From assembly GCA_003342895.1 (NCBI GenBank), contig PTFA01000407.1, positions 1 to 64,000 of the forward strand: DNA of 64,000 bases, read 5' to 3'. This document shows positions 1 to 11,794 of the stretch, piece by piece. Under the pieces are notes generated by a model, which worked only from the letters and a program-made list of their open reading frames with translations, did not search any database and was not told where the DNA came from. Each line of letters starts with the position of its first letter. The stretch's first letter is position 1. A program made the position numbers and the translations under genes. The stretch is from Casuarius casuarius (Eukaryota; Chordata; Aves; Casuariiformes; Casuariidae).

Positions 1-1055
1 CCACCAGGACTCCCAGGTCCTTCTCTGCAGAGCTGCTTTCCAGCAGGGCAGCCCCCAGCCTGCCCTGGGGCATGGGGTTATTGCTCCCTAGGTGCAGGAC
101 TCCGCACTTCCCTTTATCGACCTTCACGAGGTCAATCTCTGCCCATCTCTCCAGCCTGTCGAGGCCCCTCTGAATGGCAGCACAGCCCTCGGGGGTGTCG
201 GCCACTCCTCCCAGGTTTGACTCAGCAGCAAACTTGCTGAGGGTGCACTCTGTCCCTTCATCCAGGTCGCTGAGGAAGAAGNCGCACAAGTGGACAAGTG
301 GACTGGGTCGCACTGGACCCAGTGTCGACCCCTGGGGACACCACTAGCTACAGGCTTCAGCCAGACCTTGTGCCACTAAGCACGACCCTCTGAGCTCTGC
401 CATTCNGCCAGTTCTCAGGCCGCCTCACTGTCCACTCCTCTAGCCCACGCTTCCTGAGCTTGCCTAGGAGGATGTTGTGGGAGACGGTGTCAAAAGCCTT
501 ATTCGAGTTGAGACAAACAACATCCACTGCTCTCCCCTCGTCTACCCAGCCAGTCATTCCATCACAGAAGGCTATCACGCTGCTTAAGCATGATTTCCCG
601 CTGCTTAAGCATGATTTCCCCTTCATGAATCTATCCTGACTATTCCCCATTACCTTCCTGTCTTTCACATGGTGTCCAGGATGAGTTGCTCCATGCCCTT
701 CCAGGAATCAAGTTGAGGCTGACTGGCCCGTAGGTCCTAGATCCTCCTTGCTGAAGATAGGAATGATGTTTGCTTTCTTCCAGTCCTCAGGCCCTTCTCC
801 TGATCACTGTGACATTTCCGAGATAACCGATAGCAGCTTCGTGGTGACATCAGCCAGCTCCCTCAGCATTGCAGGTGCATCCCATGAGGCCACGGACTCA
901 CGTGTGTCCGGTTTGTTTAAGTGTTCCCACTCCTGATCCTCTCTGCCCAGGGCAAGTCTCCATTGCTCCGGACTTCCCTGCTGGGCTCAGGGGCTTCCCA
1001 AGGGCCAGCCTCACCAGTAAAGATTGAGGCAAAGAAGGCTTTCAGTGCAGCATAT
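1..1055 (-). mobile_element. CR1-type LINE fragment, reverse transcriptase region, degraded
   Basis: Reading the minus strand from about 1055 down to 1 gives, in order, stretches typical of the CR1 non-LTR retrotransposon pol protein: LKAFFASIF near 1020-1045, a segment like NSQ.FMKGKSCL around 600-650, then NKAFDTVSHNILLGKLRKRGLEEWTVR (given here with a break: NKAFDTVSHNILLGKL, then RKRGLEEWTVR) near 420-510, GRAQRVV near 380-400, and TECTLSKFA...LGGVADTPEGCAAIQ at 160-250. CR1 is the dominant LINE family of birds and copies itself by target-primed reverse transcription. This copy is dead. The segments lie in different frames, the tract around 260-350 is disrupted, and the FADD active-site motif reads F-A-A-E at 221-232. 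The element runs off the left edge, so its 3' tail is not seen. A 21-bp in-frame duplication lies inside it. The family call is confident; the subfamily and the exact 5' limit are not. Confidence 0.93.
579..620 (-). repeat. 21-bp perfect tandem duplication inside the CR1 fragment
   Basis: Bases 579-599 and 600-620 are identical 21-mers. On the minus strand they encode the seven residues GKSCLSS twice, in frame. Intact CR1 elements carry this segment once, so the duplication arose in this copy or is an assembly slip. Confidence 0.85.
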
Positions 1056-2200
1056 GGCCCTGGTGTTTTCTACAGAGGATTTGAAACCCAACTTTCCTGC
1101 CTAAAACGTACGGCAGTGAGCTTCTTTGGCTTGTAAGGCAATCGCCCGTAGAAAGGCCTTGACGGGTCCCCTCTCCCCGATTGCTCTTGGCTCGTAACTA
1201 GCCAGAGAGAAGTGGCATATCGCGCTCACGCAGTGCTCAAGGGCGTCTTTACATGGTTGGGCTCCTCACCTTGGAATTGCCACTCGGGAACTTTTCCCGG
1301 TTTAAATTCGTGGGTGGCTTGGAGCAGCTCTGCTTGCTGTACCAGCGGGGCGAGCAGCTCCGTGTCCCGCCATCCTGGCAAGCAGCTGGGAGGAGACCGA
1401 GGCGTTTCAGAGCCGGACCTCAGGTCAGCTTCGCGCTAACCGCGGTGTTTTTAAGCATCTGTCTTCAGGGCACAGCGCTGTCAAAGCGGGCTAGGTTTTA
1501 ATGTACGCAGCGCGGAGCAAGCCCCAGGGAAATTAGCTTTCCCTTGAAGTCAGCTGCATGTTGCTCTATTTATCATCCATGCCTCGCTTTCTTTCTCAAG
1601 TCTAAGCGCAGAGACATCTTAATATGCTGAAAAGAGCAGAGGTGCTGCCAATTTTTTTTCTCCTCCTTACAGCCCTCTGACAAGTATTTATTGGATCAAA
1701 AAGAAAAATTAGCCTTCGCCTGCCGGTAGCGGGGGCTGAGCTACGCGCAGCGCTGGGGCTCACGGGGCGCGCAGGAACGGTCCGTATGCGCTAACCGGTG
1801 ACGTCCACGAGGAAAATACTCGAGATAGGAAGCAGCTAACTAGTGATCTTACACGCCTCATTTGTCACGAGACCCAAATAGAGAAAATTTTAAGTGTTGG
1901 CCTGGACTTGAGCTTGTGATGCCATTGCCGGCTAAAGCTGGTTCCCATGAGTTTGGACACCTGCGCTCCCCTTTGCTCCCTCGCTGGATTATGGGGCAGG
2001 TTTTGGATGATAACTGAGCCTAACCTAAAGGCTCAGAAAGTATAGCTCTCCCTTTCCTTTCCAAAACAGTGGTTATCTTAAATATATGTATATAAATTTT
2101 AAGACTAGCTCGTAGTTTTTTATATCTTAGATTGCAATCGTATTTTGGGTCAGAATGGGCAGCTGTGGGGAATTACTTGGGTTTTAGTTGACTTTTTCTG
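1056..2200. other. Intergenic DNA, no gene recognised
   Basis: This stretch lies between the LINE and the GC-rich block. Its composition is mixed, with some CpGs at 1150-1500 and 1720-1830, and AT-rich DNA from about 2040 to 2200. There are only short overlapping ORFs on both strands with no recognisable protein similarity. A donor-like AAGGTGAGG reads on the minus strand near 1266-1274, but no partner exon is visible. Confidence 0.5.
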
Positions 2201-5200
2201 AATTCCACTCATCTGGGGGAGGCGTTAAGAGGAAAGGGCTGGGGGGGTGCAATCCGGTGCCCAAAAGAAAACTCAAAAATAGGGAGAAAAAAAAAAAAAA
2301 GAAGGATGGGGGCAGGGCTCGCGGGCCCGGGGAGCGCGCAGTGGCGGCGGCGCGGGAGAGGCCTCGGCGCTCGGCCAGCCGCGCTCCGCACAGCGCCAGG
2401 GCGCAGCCTGACAGCGAGCTGCCCTCTCGTGCTGGGATTTCATAGCGACGGTGACAAAAGCGCACATCGTTTCCGTCGTGACCTCTTCGCTGCGGCTGCC
2501 CAGAAATGCTTTGGAAACAGACCCCAAACTTGGCAGAGCTGTTTTGGGCGAGAGAAGGACAATTTCTACAAAGCTCTGAAGTGGTCATTATTTTTTTTTT
2601 TTCTTTTTAGGTGCATTTCCTTCTGAAATGCTTTGGTTTTCCAGCTAGACACATTTCAAAACAATATTTGCTCAAACTGTGCTTTGAAAGCCATTCCCGC
2701 ACCCCCCCCCCGCGGCAAACGGAGGCAGACGTGGCTCATGGCACTCGTCCGAGCGCTGGCACTGCCCTGCAGTGATGTATCCTCGCTTTCCCGCTGCCAC
2801 CGACAGCTTTGAGCCCCTGGGTCCCACCGAGGTGCTGTGACCGCTGGAGGACCCCGTCAGCGCGGGCCGATCCCAAAANAGGCATCCCCATCCCTGCTTC
2901 CAAGGGCTGGCACTTCCCTCCAGGGAAACTACTGCTGCATTTTATCATGTGAATTATCAGCCAGGCTATTCCCAAAATGACGTGGGGAGAAAGCGGAGGC
3001 TCGGAAGGCCCCTTGCCCGTCTCCCACAGGTCACTCTCCCGTCGGTAAAAGCCGAAAATGGGGCTGTTTGGCCGAGGGGCTTCTCCGAGGGCTGGTTACC
3101 TGTGTGCTGAGTGACGCCCAGGGCCCCGGTGCCGGCCCAGCCGAGAAGGGTCACTGCAGAAAAGCTCCTTGGGCTGGGCTGTAAAAGGAGAAAAAAGGAA
3201 AAAAGGAGGAGAAATAATAATAAATATATATATATATGTTTCAAGCTATGATTCACATGGAGCTGGGTATAGATCTGATTCAGCTTCATGAGGAACAGAT
3301 GCACAGGTTTCCTCTTTTATTTGCAAAGTGCTTCAGCTGCAGCAATAACATGCAGCAGCTGGGGCTCCNGGTGTCCTTCACCTGCCGGAGGCCACATCTG
3401 GTGTCCAGCTAGTGGGTTGGATGTTTCCACAAAACAACTCGGTTCTTCCCGGGTCAGCCCTTCTAGCACGCTGCCGTCCAGCTCTCTCCACGTTTGGCCG
3501 TGCTTAGCAAGGCTTCCTCGGTTCCTAAGCTGCCCTGCAAAATGTGCTCCGTCGAGGGCCTTCGCCGGGGTGCAGAGTCCTACCTGAGGCAAGAGCAAGA
3601 GTGGATCTGTTTCCCCCCCCATTCTCCCTTAGGATGAGCGATTTTATCATTTAATATCAATCAAAGCCGACCGAGGCTTTTCAAAGCCACTTTTGGTGAA
3701 CACGCAGCAGCGGGGTGAAGACTTATTTGCAAAACAGAATAAGGAAAGCAGAACAAAAAAGCTCGTCAAGGCCTATTTGCAGCTCTTCACCTTCCTTGCG
3801 GCTGAAAATTACTCATTTTGCAGAGGGAAATCGCTTTGTCCAACGCACAGCGGTCTGGAAGCTCCTACGCGCTGCTGAGCTTCCTGACACGGAAATTCGG
3901 AGCCGCCCGGGCTCCCCGCGGCGGTACGCTACAAAAGGGTGAAAATGCNCCTGGCACCAACAGACCCCGCCACCGCTCCTGCGCAAGTGATTCGCTTTTT
4001 CCCACCGAGGCATCGCCTTCAGCGGCGCTTTCCCTGAAGCTGGAGACAGCTTCACGTGCCGCCGGCGCCCACCGAGCACCAAGGCTGGCGGCTGCTGCTC
4101 TGCTAAAAGCCGGAGCAGTAAAATGCAGTGGAGCAAATTAAAGCCGTGACGGGTCGGTGATACGGGAGCGAAGATGGCCTTTCGCAGAGCCTGTTACCTT
4201 TGCAATTAAAACCCCTGTAAGAACTCAAGGCAGCAGAGCACGAGCTGGATTTCCTGGCCAGAGGAGAGGCCCCCGTGCAAACGGCAGCGCGAGCCGGCGC
4301 TGGGCCCTTCCCTGCCGCGCGGGGCCGGGAGGGACCCTGGGGTCACCGGAGCAAGGTCCTTCCCAAAGACCATCCTCAAACATCTCTGGAGTCCCCCGGT
4401 CCTGCGTTTTCCCACCCTGCTCCTTTTGCAGCCACCCTTTACGTACTCGTGGACCAAACGGTACCTCTTGCACCACTCAGCGTAACTCTGAATTTATATA
4501 TATATATTTTAAATGACTGGATGCACATTCCACTGGATGGCAGCTCTGCAAAGCACGGTTGCGCATCCTGGAAATCGTAGTCAACTTTCAAGCTTTCCAG
4601 GCGGGACGGCAGAGTCCCATCTCGGGAGGCCCCGGGAAGCTTCCCAGCCGGCTCCGNCCAGGATGATGCCCCGCAGCAGCCTCTCGCCGCCACGGCCCTT
4701 TGCAGGAGCGGAGGGCGCTGGGCTGTGGGGGGTCCCGAGAGCCCGCAGCCAAAGTGAGTCACGCGCCTGGCGGCCCCGACGCCGCGGCCCCGTGGTCGTA
4801 CGCGAGACGGGCGCTGCCGAGCAGAACCGAAAGCAGAAGTAAAAAGAGGATCTGGCCTTGGCGTGGGAGCGAGNGGCGCGGGGACAGGAGCGGCACGATG
4901 CCTCCGAAAAGGGAGCCGGGGTCCGAGGGCAGTTCTGCCCCACGACGGGCAGGGGAGATCGAGCAGGCGGGAAGGAGGGGGAAGCACTTCCCAAAGCCGC
5001 AGAGGCTCCGAGCGGAGCCGGAGAACGACCCCGACCGCCAGGACCGGGTGCAGGGAGCGGAGGCCGTGCTCCCCTGCAGCCACCCCGGCCAGGGGCTCCC
5101 CACGATGCCTGGGTCCTTGGCCACTAAAACAAGCATTGAAGCAGCGTTTCAACACCAGCATGGGCAGGATTTTAGAGGAGACGCACCCACGTCCCGCAGG

Positions 5201-6700
5201 GGAAAGTGTGATGCGCAGAAGCAGCCCACCGACACGCGTGCTGTCGGCTCCTGTCTTTTGGCGGCCTTCACTTCCAATGGACGGAAATTGGCCGCGTTTC
5301 CTTCCACCCCCAGCGCAGCCTAGAAAAGCCACCAGAGAACTGCAGGCTCGTGGCACCAACTGTGCCGGGCTCCTGAGCGAAAAAAGTTGCGTTACAGGAA
5401 CGTCGAGCGCTGCCGAACAGCAGCGTTTTACCCGCCGAGCGCTCACCCGCGCTGGGCTGTCGCGTTTCGCCCCGACGCCGCGCACCTCCGCGAGCCAAAG
5501 GCACCAGCCAGTGCATTTTCCCCCTTGCCAGAAGATCTCGAAATCATTTATACACGAGCATGGACAAAACCCAAGCGCAGCGCTGTGAGGAGATGGCGAG
5601 TTGTGCTGCAAAGGGCTCAGCTCGGCCGCGGCAGAGAGACAAGGGCAGGAAAGGAGAACCGTTATTTTAGCTAACGACGCAGGATGCCTTCGGTGGGGGA
5701 AGACGGCTCATTTAGGCCGCGGGGTGCTCGGAGGCGACATTGTACGGACGAGCGATGCCTCCCACCTCTCCTCTCCCCAAACTGCAGGCGAGAGCAGACC
5801 CCTAGTTGCAGCGAGACCGGCTGCGGCCTCTGCACGGCCACCACGACCCCGCGTCTCGCTCCGCTCTCCTTTAAGCAGTGCCCACAGACATTCCCGCGGC
5901 AGGAGTTCACTCCTGCCATTTGCAGGCAGATGGCTCGGAGACGTCAGTGCTGGAGGGCGAGGGACAGCATGGGCTCACGTGGCCAGCTGCAGGCACTGGG
6001 AGCCCTCCGTACCGCACGTCCCCTCTCCTCCGGCCCAAGGCTGGAGCCGAGAGCTGCACCCGACCGTTGTGAGCAGCCCAAAGCGAGGGCAAACACCCAT
6101 CCACCCACGCGACCAAAGCAGCTTGCCCTTGAAGGAAAAGGGACAGCAGGCGCTGGGGAGGGATGCCCCAAACCATCCTCCCCAGCCCCGCGGCAGCGCT
6201 CCCAGCCCCCCGTTTTGCTTTTCTAACCTGCCGCGCTTGGGCATCTTCTCACTTCCCTTCCTGAGGAGACCTGAGAGAAGCCTTCACCGCCCAGCCTCCG
6301 CGGCTAGACCACCTTCGCACGGCTTTGTCCTCGAGCCGTCTCGTTTCCTCCCGTGCCGACCTCAGCCCGGCGCGGCCGAGATCGCCCGGGGAGCACAGCG
6401 CGCAGAGCCGCGACCTGTCGCCGCTACGGCGGCGGGGGAAAGCCCTGGAAGAGGTCCGAAATCGCAAAGCGGAGCTGCCGGAGCAGCGCTGCCGTGAACT
6501 GCGCTGCGGCACCTTCGCACGAGCGGCTGCTGAGGCCGAGGGCGCCCGGCAACTGCGTGTTTTAGCTCTCGCACCGCTCGCTTTGCCAGGCCGGCACTCC
6601 GCTGCGCTTCTGCACGGTGCAAATAGCAAAAGCAGCGGTGTTGCGGCCGAGACAGCCTCAGGATGCAAGCAGGCAGCTTGTAGGGAGGGAATCGCTTTCA
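2200..6700. promoter_or_regulatory. Large CpG-rich block, probable CpG-island promoter of a neighbouring gene
   Basis: GC and CpG content rise sharply over this block, most densely at about 3840-6630, against the AT-rich surroundings. Homopolymer runs of A (about 2286-2300) and C (about 2702-2711) lie at its left side. Long overlapping ORFs occur in most frames on both strands, as expected where AT-rich stop codons are rare; none matches a protein I recognise. Established knowledge: in mammals the gene just downstream of CBFB in the same orientation is PHAF1 (C16orf70). By inference this block could be its promoter on the minus strand, with coding exons beyond the left edge. I found no PHAF1 coding exon here, so the gene assignment is unproven. 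Confidence 0.6.
3214..3238. repeat. AT-rich simple repeat
   Basis: A short run of TAA units followed by TA dinucleotides, standing out in otherwise GC-rich sequence. Confidence 0.7.
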
Positions 6701-9559
6701 GTAAACCAGCTTGTAGCAGCGGGAAGGAAGAAAAGGGGAGCTTTCAGGCATAAACTTTTCTCCAGCTCCAAGACATTTTTCTGTTTCCAAGCTGACTTAA
6801 TGAAACAGTCATGGACAAAAAGAAAAAATACAGTAAGTACCCACAAAACGGTGAGATGAGAGAGTCATCACCTCCCCTGGAAGGAAGGAAGGAAGGAAGA
6901 GGAAAATAAAGGGAAAAGAGTCATTAGCTGTCACAAAACCCAGAAAGTTATTGCTAATGGAACAGCAGAAGTGGAGCACAGGGAAAAGTAATTTCCCCAA
7001 GACCCGTATCATGAAGCCTAACAGGCTGGGAAACGCAGAGATGCTCATCGCAAGAGTTACAGGGCAACACAGACCTGTCAAAAGGCTCACCGGCTTCGAC
7101 AGGCTGCGGACCAGGCTAAGTAAGGAACACGCTCATTTTCAGCTTCTTCCCTTCNTACGGGCACCTGGATTTCTCCACAGCCATCCACTGCAGGGCCGAA
7201 ACAGCGACCGAGTTAGCTCGGAGTTTTCTGCACCATTTTTTTCGCTCCTGAGCTTTGAGAAATGTGCCTGAGGCAATTTGGGAAGTTCACTTATCTCAAT
7301 CTGTAATTGAGAAAAGGTATTTAATAAAGTTACTTAAACTGTTAGCCTAAGCAGCCCTGAGCTGTGCAGCAGCCGATGAATATGCATGTGCTGGGATTTA
7401 CATTTTGGTGCAGCGGGGAGACAGGATGTAAGGCAAATGAGTTATAAGAAATGTTGCCTATGCAAATGTACAACTCCACTATAACTTCTCTCTATAATTC
7501 TCGCCCTTGAAGTCATTTTTTAATCCCGTAACTTATTTGCATTGGAAATGCAGTAACAAAATAATGTACGTTAAATAAAGCAGTCATATTTCTATGCGGA
7601 CAGGAAGGATTCTGAAATACATCAGTAATAAAGTGGAGCCCTGAACCAGCAGGGGATGAAAAAAATTCAGAAGTCCTGTCAAACCATGCAACTGTGGATG
7701 ACTTCAAAACCAACATCTTTCATTTAACTTCCCAGCCCTTTACCTGAAGAAGGCTTATCATCAGCAAATCAGACCAAACACCATAAGTTACAGGAACAGA
7801 AAAGTTACTGTTTTCACCAACAGTCTCGTTTTCATAATTTCCTGCTAGCAAAAAGTGGAGCAAGAACCCAGACCAGAACAGCTGATAACTGTCATTTCAT
7901 TAAAGAGTGACTAGGAAACCCATTCATTTAAGGTTTAAAATAGACTGAACAGTCAATACTCTGAATTTTTTCAGGGTTAGGAGGAGGTCACGTAATTCTA
8001 AGGTGTTCTAATTTTTTAAAACGGCCTAAGTTACCNTACTTCACTTTCTCAGGCTGGCTTCCAGGCTGTTGTCGTCCTTCTCCAGTCCAAGAAACTCCAT
8101 TTCCAGTGGTCTTTCACTCCCAAATTGAACACGGCCATGCCCAAGTCATGCTAATTCAGAGAAAATATCATAATGTTTCACAAAACCTCTTATGCTGTAG
8201 GTGCCTCACGCAGGAAGCTTTTTAGATTCTCTCTGCTATGCAGTGTATCTAAGAAGCAAGTTCAACTTAAAAGGANTAAGGGGGAGGAAAAGATGCCTCC
8301 ACTCAAGGAAAGCCTCTATGAGTAACACTCATCTACTTATGATGCACAATGGGGCAGAAAAATGAATCATCTAATGAATTTAGAGGTAAGACTACAAGCT
8401 ATCCAACAGCTTTATAAACTGGCCTTTAAAGATGCCTTTCAAAATGGACCAATTTGATAGCAGAGCATACAGTAGCTAAGACACCATTTGACTTTATGAA
8501 CCCAAATTAGACCACCACACCATTTCTCACTTGTCACAGGATCACTTCTGTATTTCTACACAACTATATAAAGAAAAAAAACAAGCAATTGTGAAAACAA
8601 TCAAGGCACCCCCTCCCCACCGCAGTTAAGAGAGCTACCTAACAGACAGAAGATGAAGCCCTGGGGCAGTGACATGCCCAAGAACAAACTGTGGACCAGG
8701 TACGGTCCAAGTACCTCGTGTTTTCTGTGCCTTCATGCGGCCTCCTTTCCAAATTACAGAATATATCCAAAAGAATTACAAATAACTAATGTCGTTTTTA
8801 TTGGGCATGACTCAGTTCAGCTTGCAGTACAAAGGAAGCTTATACTTTGTCCTTTTGCATGTGAGCACTTTCAATGCAGACTTCTGGTCAAAGTTATGAG
8901 CAAAACAGTCTCCTGCTGATTTAGGTACATAACCTTCACTGTCATTTAGTATTAGACGCTTAAGGCTAGACTACCTAAAATTTTAGCAGCTTCAGAGGAG
9001 GTTTTCAGATGTAGTATCTTTCATGTTTTCCCCCATGGTACTTCACCAGGCTTCCTGAATTTATACATGCAACCTACCTTTCGTTTTCCTCTCCCCTCCA
9101 AGGCAGCGTCATTAGCACCGTTTAATGACTGCCATAAAACTGTGCACACAAACAGCGCTATTCTATACACTGCAGAGCCATTACAATCCAGTGAGATTAA
9201 AAGAAAATTCATTTAGGGTTATTCAAGTGGAATTATGCTTTCTGAGTAAGGATAGCATAAATTATAAAAGCACACAGAGCTGTAGGGAAGCAAAACAAAC
9301 ATTTTTCCCAGTAAGTGACACTGCTCCCTTACTTTAAGGCTTTTCAGAGAGCCATTAACACCCTGGATAGTCCATAAATAAAGGGGGATGTCTGGGTTAG
9401 TTTAAACGACCACTGGATGTCACTATTGCTTTAAAAATGGACATCAGCTCAGACTTGCAGTGACAGTGCACCAGAAACATTACCCAACATTCCATTAATC
9501 CTCCCCAAACACAGAATATGTTAGTGCGGATTACCAGATGTCAGAAATAAATCCACGGC
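6701..9559. other. AT-rich intergenic DNA between the CpG block and the CBFB 3' end
   Basis: No gene is recognised. The stretch holds a GGAA simple repeat at 6879-6899, an octamer ATGCAAAT at 7460-7467, and paired splice-like signals on the plus strand (acceptor ending at 6791, donor GTAAGT at 6833). Short ORFs on both strands lack recognisable similarity. Transcription of CBFB runs toward lower coordinates and should end at the right edge of this stretch. Confidence 0.5.
6879..6899 (+). repeat. GGAA simple repeat
   Basis: About five GGAA units in a row. Such arrays can bind ETS-family factors, but nothing here shows use. Confidence 0.75.
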
Positions 9560-9582
9560 AACTTGTTTTCACTACACGGAAG

Positions 9583-9588
9583 TTTATT
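9583..9588 (-). terminator. CBFB: Probable main CBFB polyadenylation signal (AATAAA)
   Basis: TTTATT on the plus strand reads AATAAA on the minus strand, about 2.2 kb past the CBFB stop codon. A GT-containing stretch follows within 30 nt. The implied 3' UTR of about 2.2 kb is close to the length I recall for mammalian CBFB mRNA. Two nearer AATAAA signals, at 11481-11486 and 11726-11731, could give shorter transcripts. Confidence 0.6.
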
Positions 9589-11053
9589 ATGAAAGTTAAA
9601 CATACAACACAAAAAGTAGCAAAAGCAATCCTGTAGCTTAAGGCAACTCTTACAGGAGATGAATTCAAGAAAGATGATGCAACTTCAGTTTAAATAGAAA
9701 TTATGAAAAATATCAAATTGCATCAATAACTTAAATGCACTTTAAAAAGTCTGCACTAACCAGCAGAGGGTAAGGGCTTGTGATCTTAATGCCAGCATTA
9801 AGATATCGTAAGCAGCAGAATGCTAAATGATGATAGGGAAAGTTCAGTATTTACACAAAGATAGCAATGTTAATATCTGATAGCATAATTTCCTGTGTAC
9901 TTATGGTTTAAAACCACTGTCTGAAACGTTAAGAAAACCTTTTAAAATAAATCTTCAGACTATTCCATCAAAAATACACAGATGGCAGAGAAGATCCAAG
10001 GCTAGGGATGCGTGTGTATGCATGCGTGTGTCCCTTAAATAACTCATTGCAGCAACACTTTAGAAAAATTATTTCTTTGGGGGAAGAAAAGCAAGAAGAA
10101 TATGTGGCCACAGAGTGAAAAAGGTTATCTTCCAGGTGAATCACATTTAAATTGAAGTATCAAAATATTTCTATTTGATGACATTTCTCACAGTTTACAG
10201 TTATTGACATTTTTTAAGTGAATGTTAAATATTCACACTATTAACATACAAAGATTCTCCTTCACATTGACATTTGTTTATATTTTTGCAAGACCTCTTT
10301 TGCATCAATTGTTTTGCCATTAATGAGGAAAGTAATTATCTTAATTATAGAATTAATTTAATAAAGATTTAGCTGTTCTAATCATACAGAGTTTCTGCTT
10401 TCAAAATCATTCTTAAAATACTGAAACTAGATCGCTTATTTTAAAAAGGTATTTAAATGACACTTTAATTAATCAGGCTGTACAGAAAGCACCGCATTTT
10501 GACAATGCCAAATGGCATCACATTTCCAATCTGTTTTCTTAGACTACTGGATGCAATGAAAAACTTGAAGTCCATTGACCAAAACCCCCCAAAACAATTT
10601 GCACAAATTAACTCATCCCAAATCTTACCCTGTTAGAAAATGCAATATATACTGCAATGTAGTTTTAATTTGCATAAGATTTTAATAGAAGTGTCCTACG
10701 CACAGTATGAGATTTTCTGCACACAACCTCATCTCAACTTTTCACCATTCAGCACAACTTTACAAAAAGCGTAAGATATAAAATATACTTAAAGCAGCTA
10801 TCTTAAACATGATTTAATACATATCACCTTGGCAGCTGATCACTTTTGTTCCCAGTTTAGCACGCTGTCGAATCTAATCAGAGTTGCAGTATCCCTTCCA
10901 AGAACTATTTAAAAAAATCCCTGAATAAAACAGAAGCCAGCCTGCGACTTCCTATGAGTTTCAGTAAAGTACTATATACAGGGGTATAATAACCACCCAA
11001 ACTCACTTAATACAGAATAAAATCTAAGATAGATACTGGGGCAGAATGCATGA

Positions 11054-11110
11054 ATATACATACACACACATATATACCTGTGTGTGCGTATATATATTAT
11101 ATATATATAA
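11054..11110. repeat. CA/TA dinucleotide repeat with hairpin potential, in the CBFB 3' UTR
   Basis: A run of CA then TA units is followed by TG then TA units, so the two halves can pair imperfectly. Confidence 0.7.
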
Positions 11111-11480
11111 AAAGATATTATCATTTAAAAAGTGGAACCAATGAATTGTTAGNAGTTAAAAGAATACTGCAACTGTAAGATACAAACCTGCACGGTTTGA
11201 AATTTGATTCCGACAGCTCTGCATCACTGGGTTTAGCTTGGAAATATGCAAAATAATGTCAGCAGTTTTCAAAAGGTCTTGCAAATTTAGAAAAAAGAAA
11301 ACTGAAAGAAAGGTAAGAATGCGTATCTAAAATAAAGCAGGAGCACNATAAGGACAATCAAAATTTCCGAAAGCCCATATTAAAAAAAAAGCTTGGAATG
11401 CATTGGCTTCCAGCAGTTTACAAAAAACAAAACAAAAAAAATTAATCTGTAATATCTTGACCTATTTTTAAGTGACAATT

Positions 11481-11486
11481 TTTATT
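11481..11486 (-). terminator. CBFB: Possible proximal poly(A) signal (AATAAA), CBFB
   Basis: TTTATT on the plus strand, about 310 nt past the stop codon. The motif is exact. Use is unknown. Confidence 0.3.
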
Positions 11487-11725
11487 ACAGTTGAGAAAAA
11501 TGGTTTTATAGCTGCATAAGTTTCCATTTCACTAAAATAGTGCCAACAAAAATAAGTTTGCATAGAAAAACAAAATTTCAAATTGCCACTGGCTACATGC
11601 TTAAAATGGGAAATGCAGGTATCGTAACATAAACATAGTGCAAACCATGGCAGTTCATGGTGATTTTGACTGCCGCAGGTCAGGAAACAGACCATAGTAT
11701 ACCCAGTTATCACAGTTTCTGGTCT

Positions 11726-11731
11726 TTTATT
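11726..11731 (-). terminator. CBFB: Possible very proximal poly(A) signal (AATAAA), CBFB
   Basis: TTTATT on the plus strand, about 65 nt past the stop codon. It would leave a 3' UTR under 100 nt. The motif is exact. Use is unknown. Confidence 0.25.
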
Positions 11732-11794
11732 CTATCCTTTGCCAAGTAGAAGCAATGCATGTATGCAGACCCATGGCATGCCTGCTGCTGTCAA

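Larger units (their letters stand above)
9560..11794 (-). other. CBFB: CBFB 3' untranslated region (predicted)
   Basis: This is the sequence after the CBFB stop codon on the minus strand, down to the distal AATAAA. It is strongly AT-rich with no open frame of note. It contains a mixed CA/TA repeat at about 11054-11110 whose two halves are roughly inverted copies and could fold. The 3' limit is inferred from the poly(A) signal and the usual length of the family's 3' UTR, not from transcript data. Confidence 0.65.

Noticed and set aside
4439..5611. 390-codon open frame on the minus strand in the CpG block
   Set aside because: Equally long open frames overlap it on the plus strand, its composition is Arg/Pro/Gly/Ala-rich as GC-rich noncoding DNA gives, it contains ambiguous bases, and no domain is recognisable.
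5601..6497. 298-codon open frame on the plus strand
   Set aside because: It is a by-product of low stop-codon density in GC-rich DNA. No recognisable domain and no start context of note.
1..9500. Search for PHAF1 (C16orf70) coding exons, expected from mammalian gene order
   Set aside because: No stretch on either strand matched the N-terminus or later segments of that protein as I recall it. Only a promoter-like CpG block is seen.
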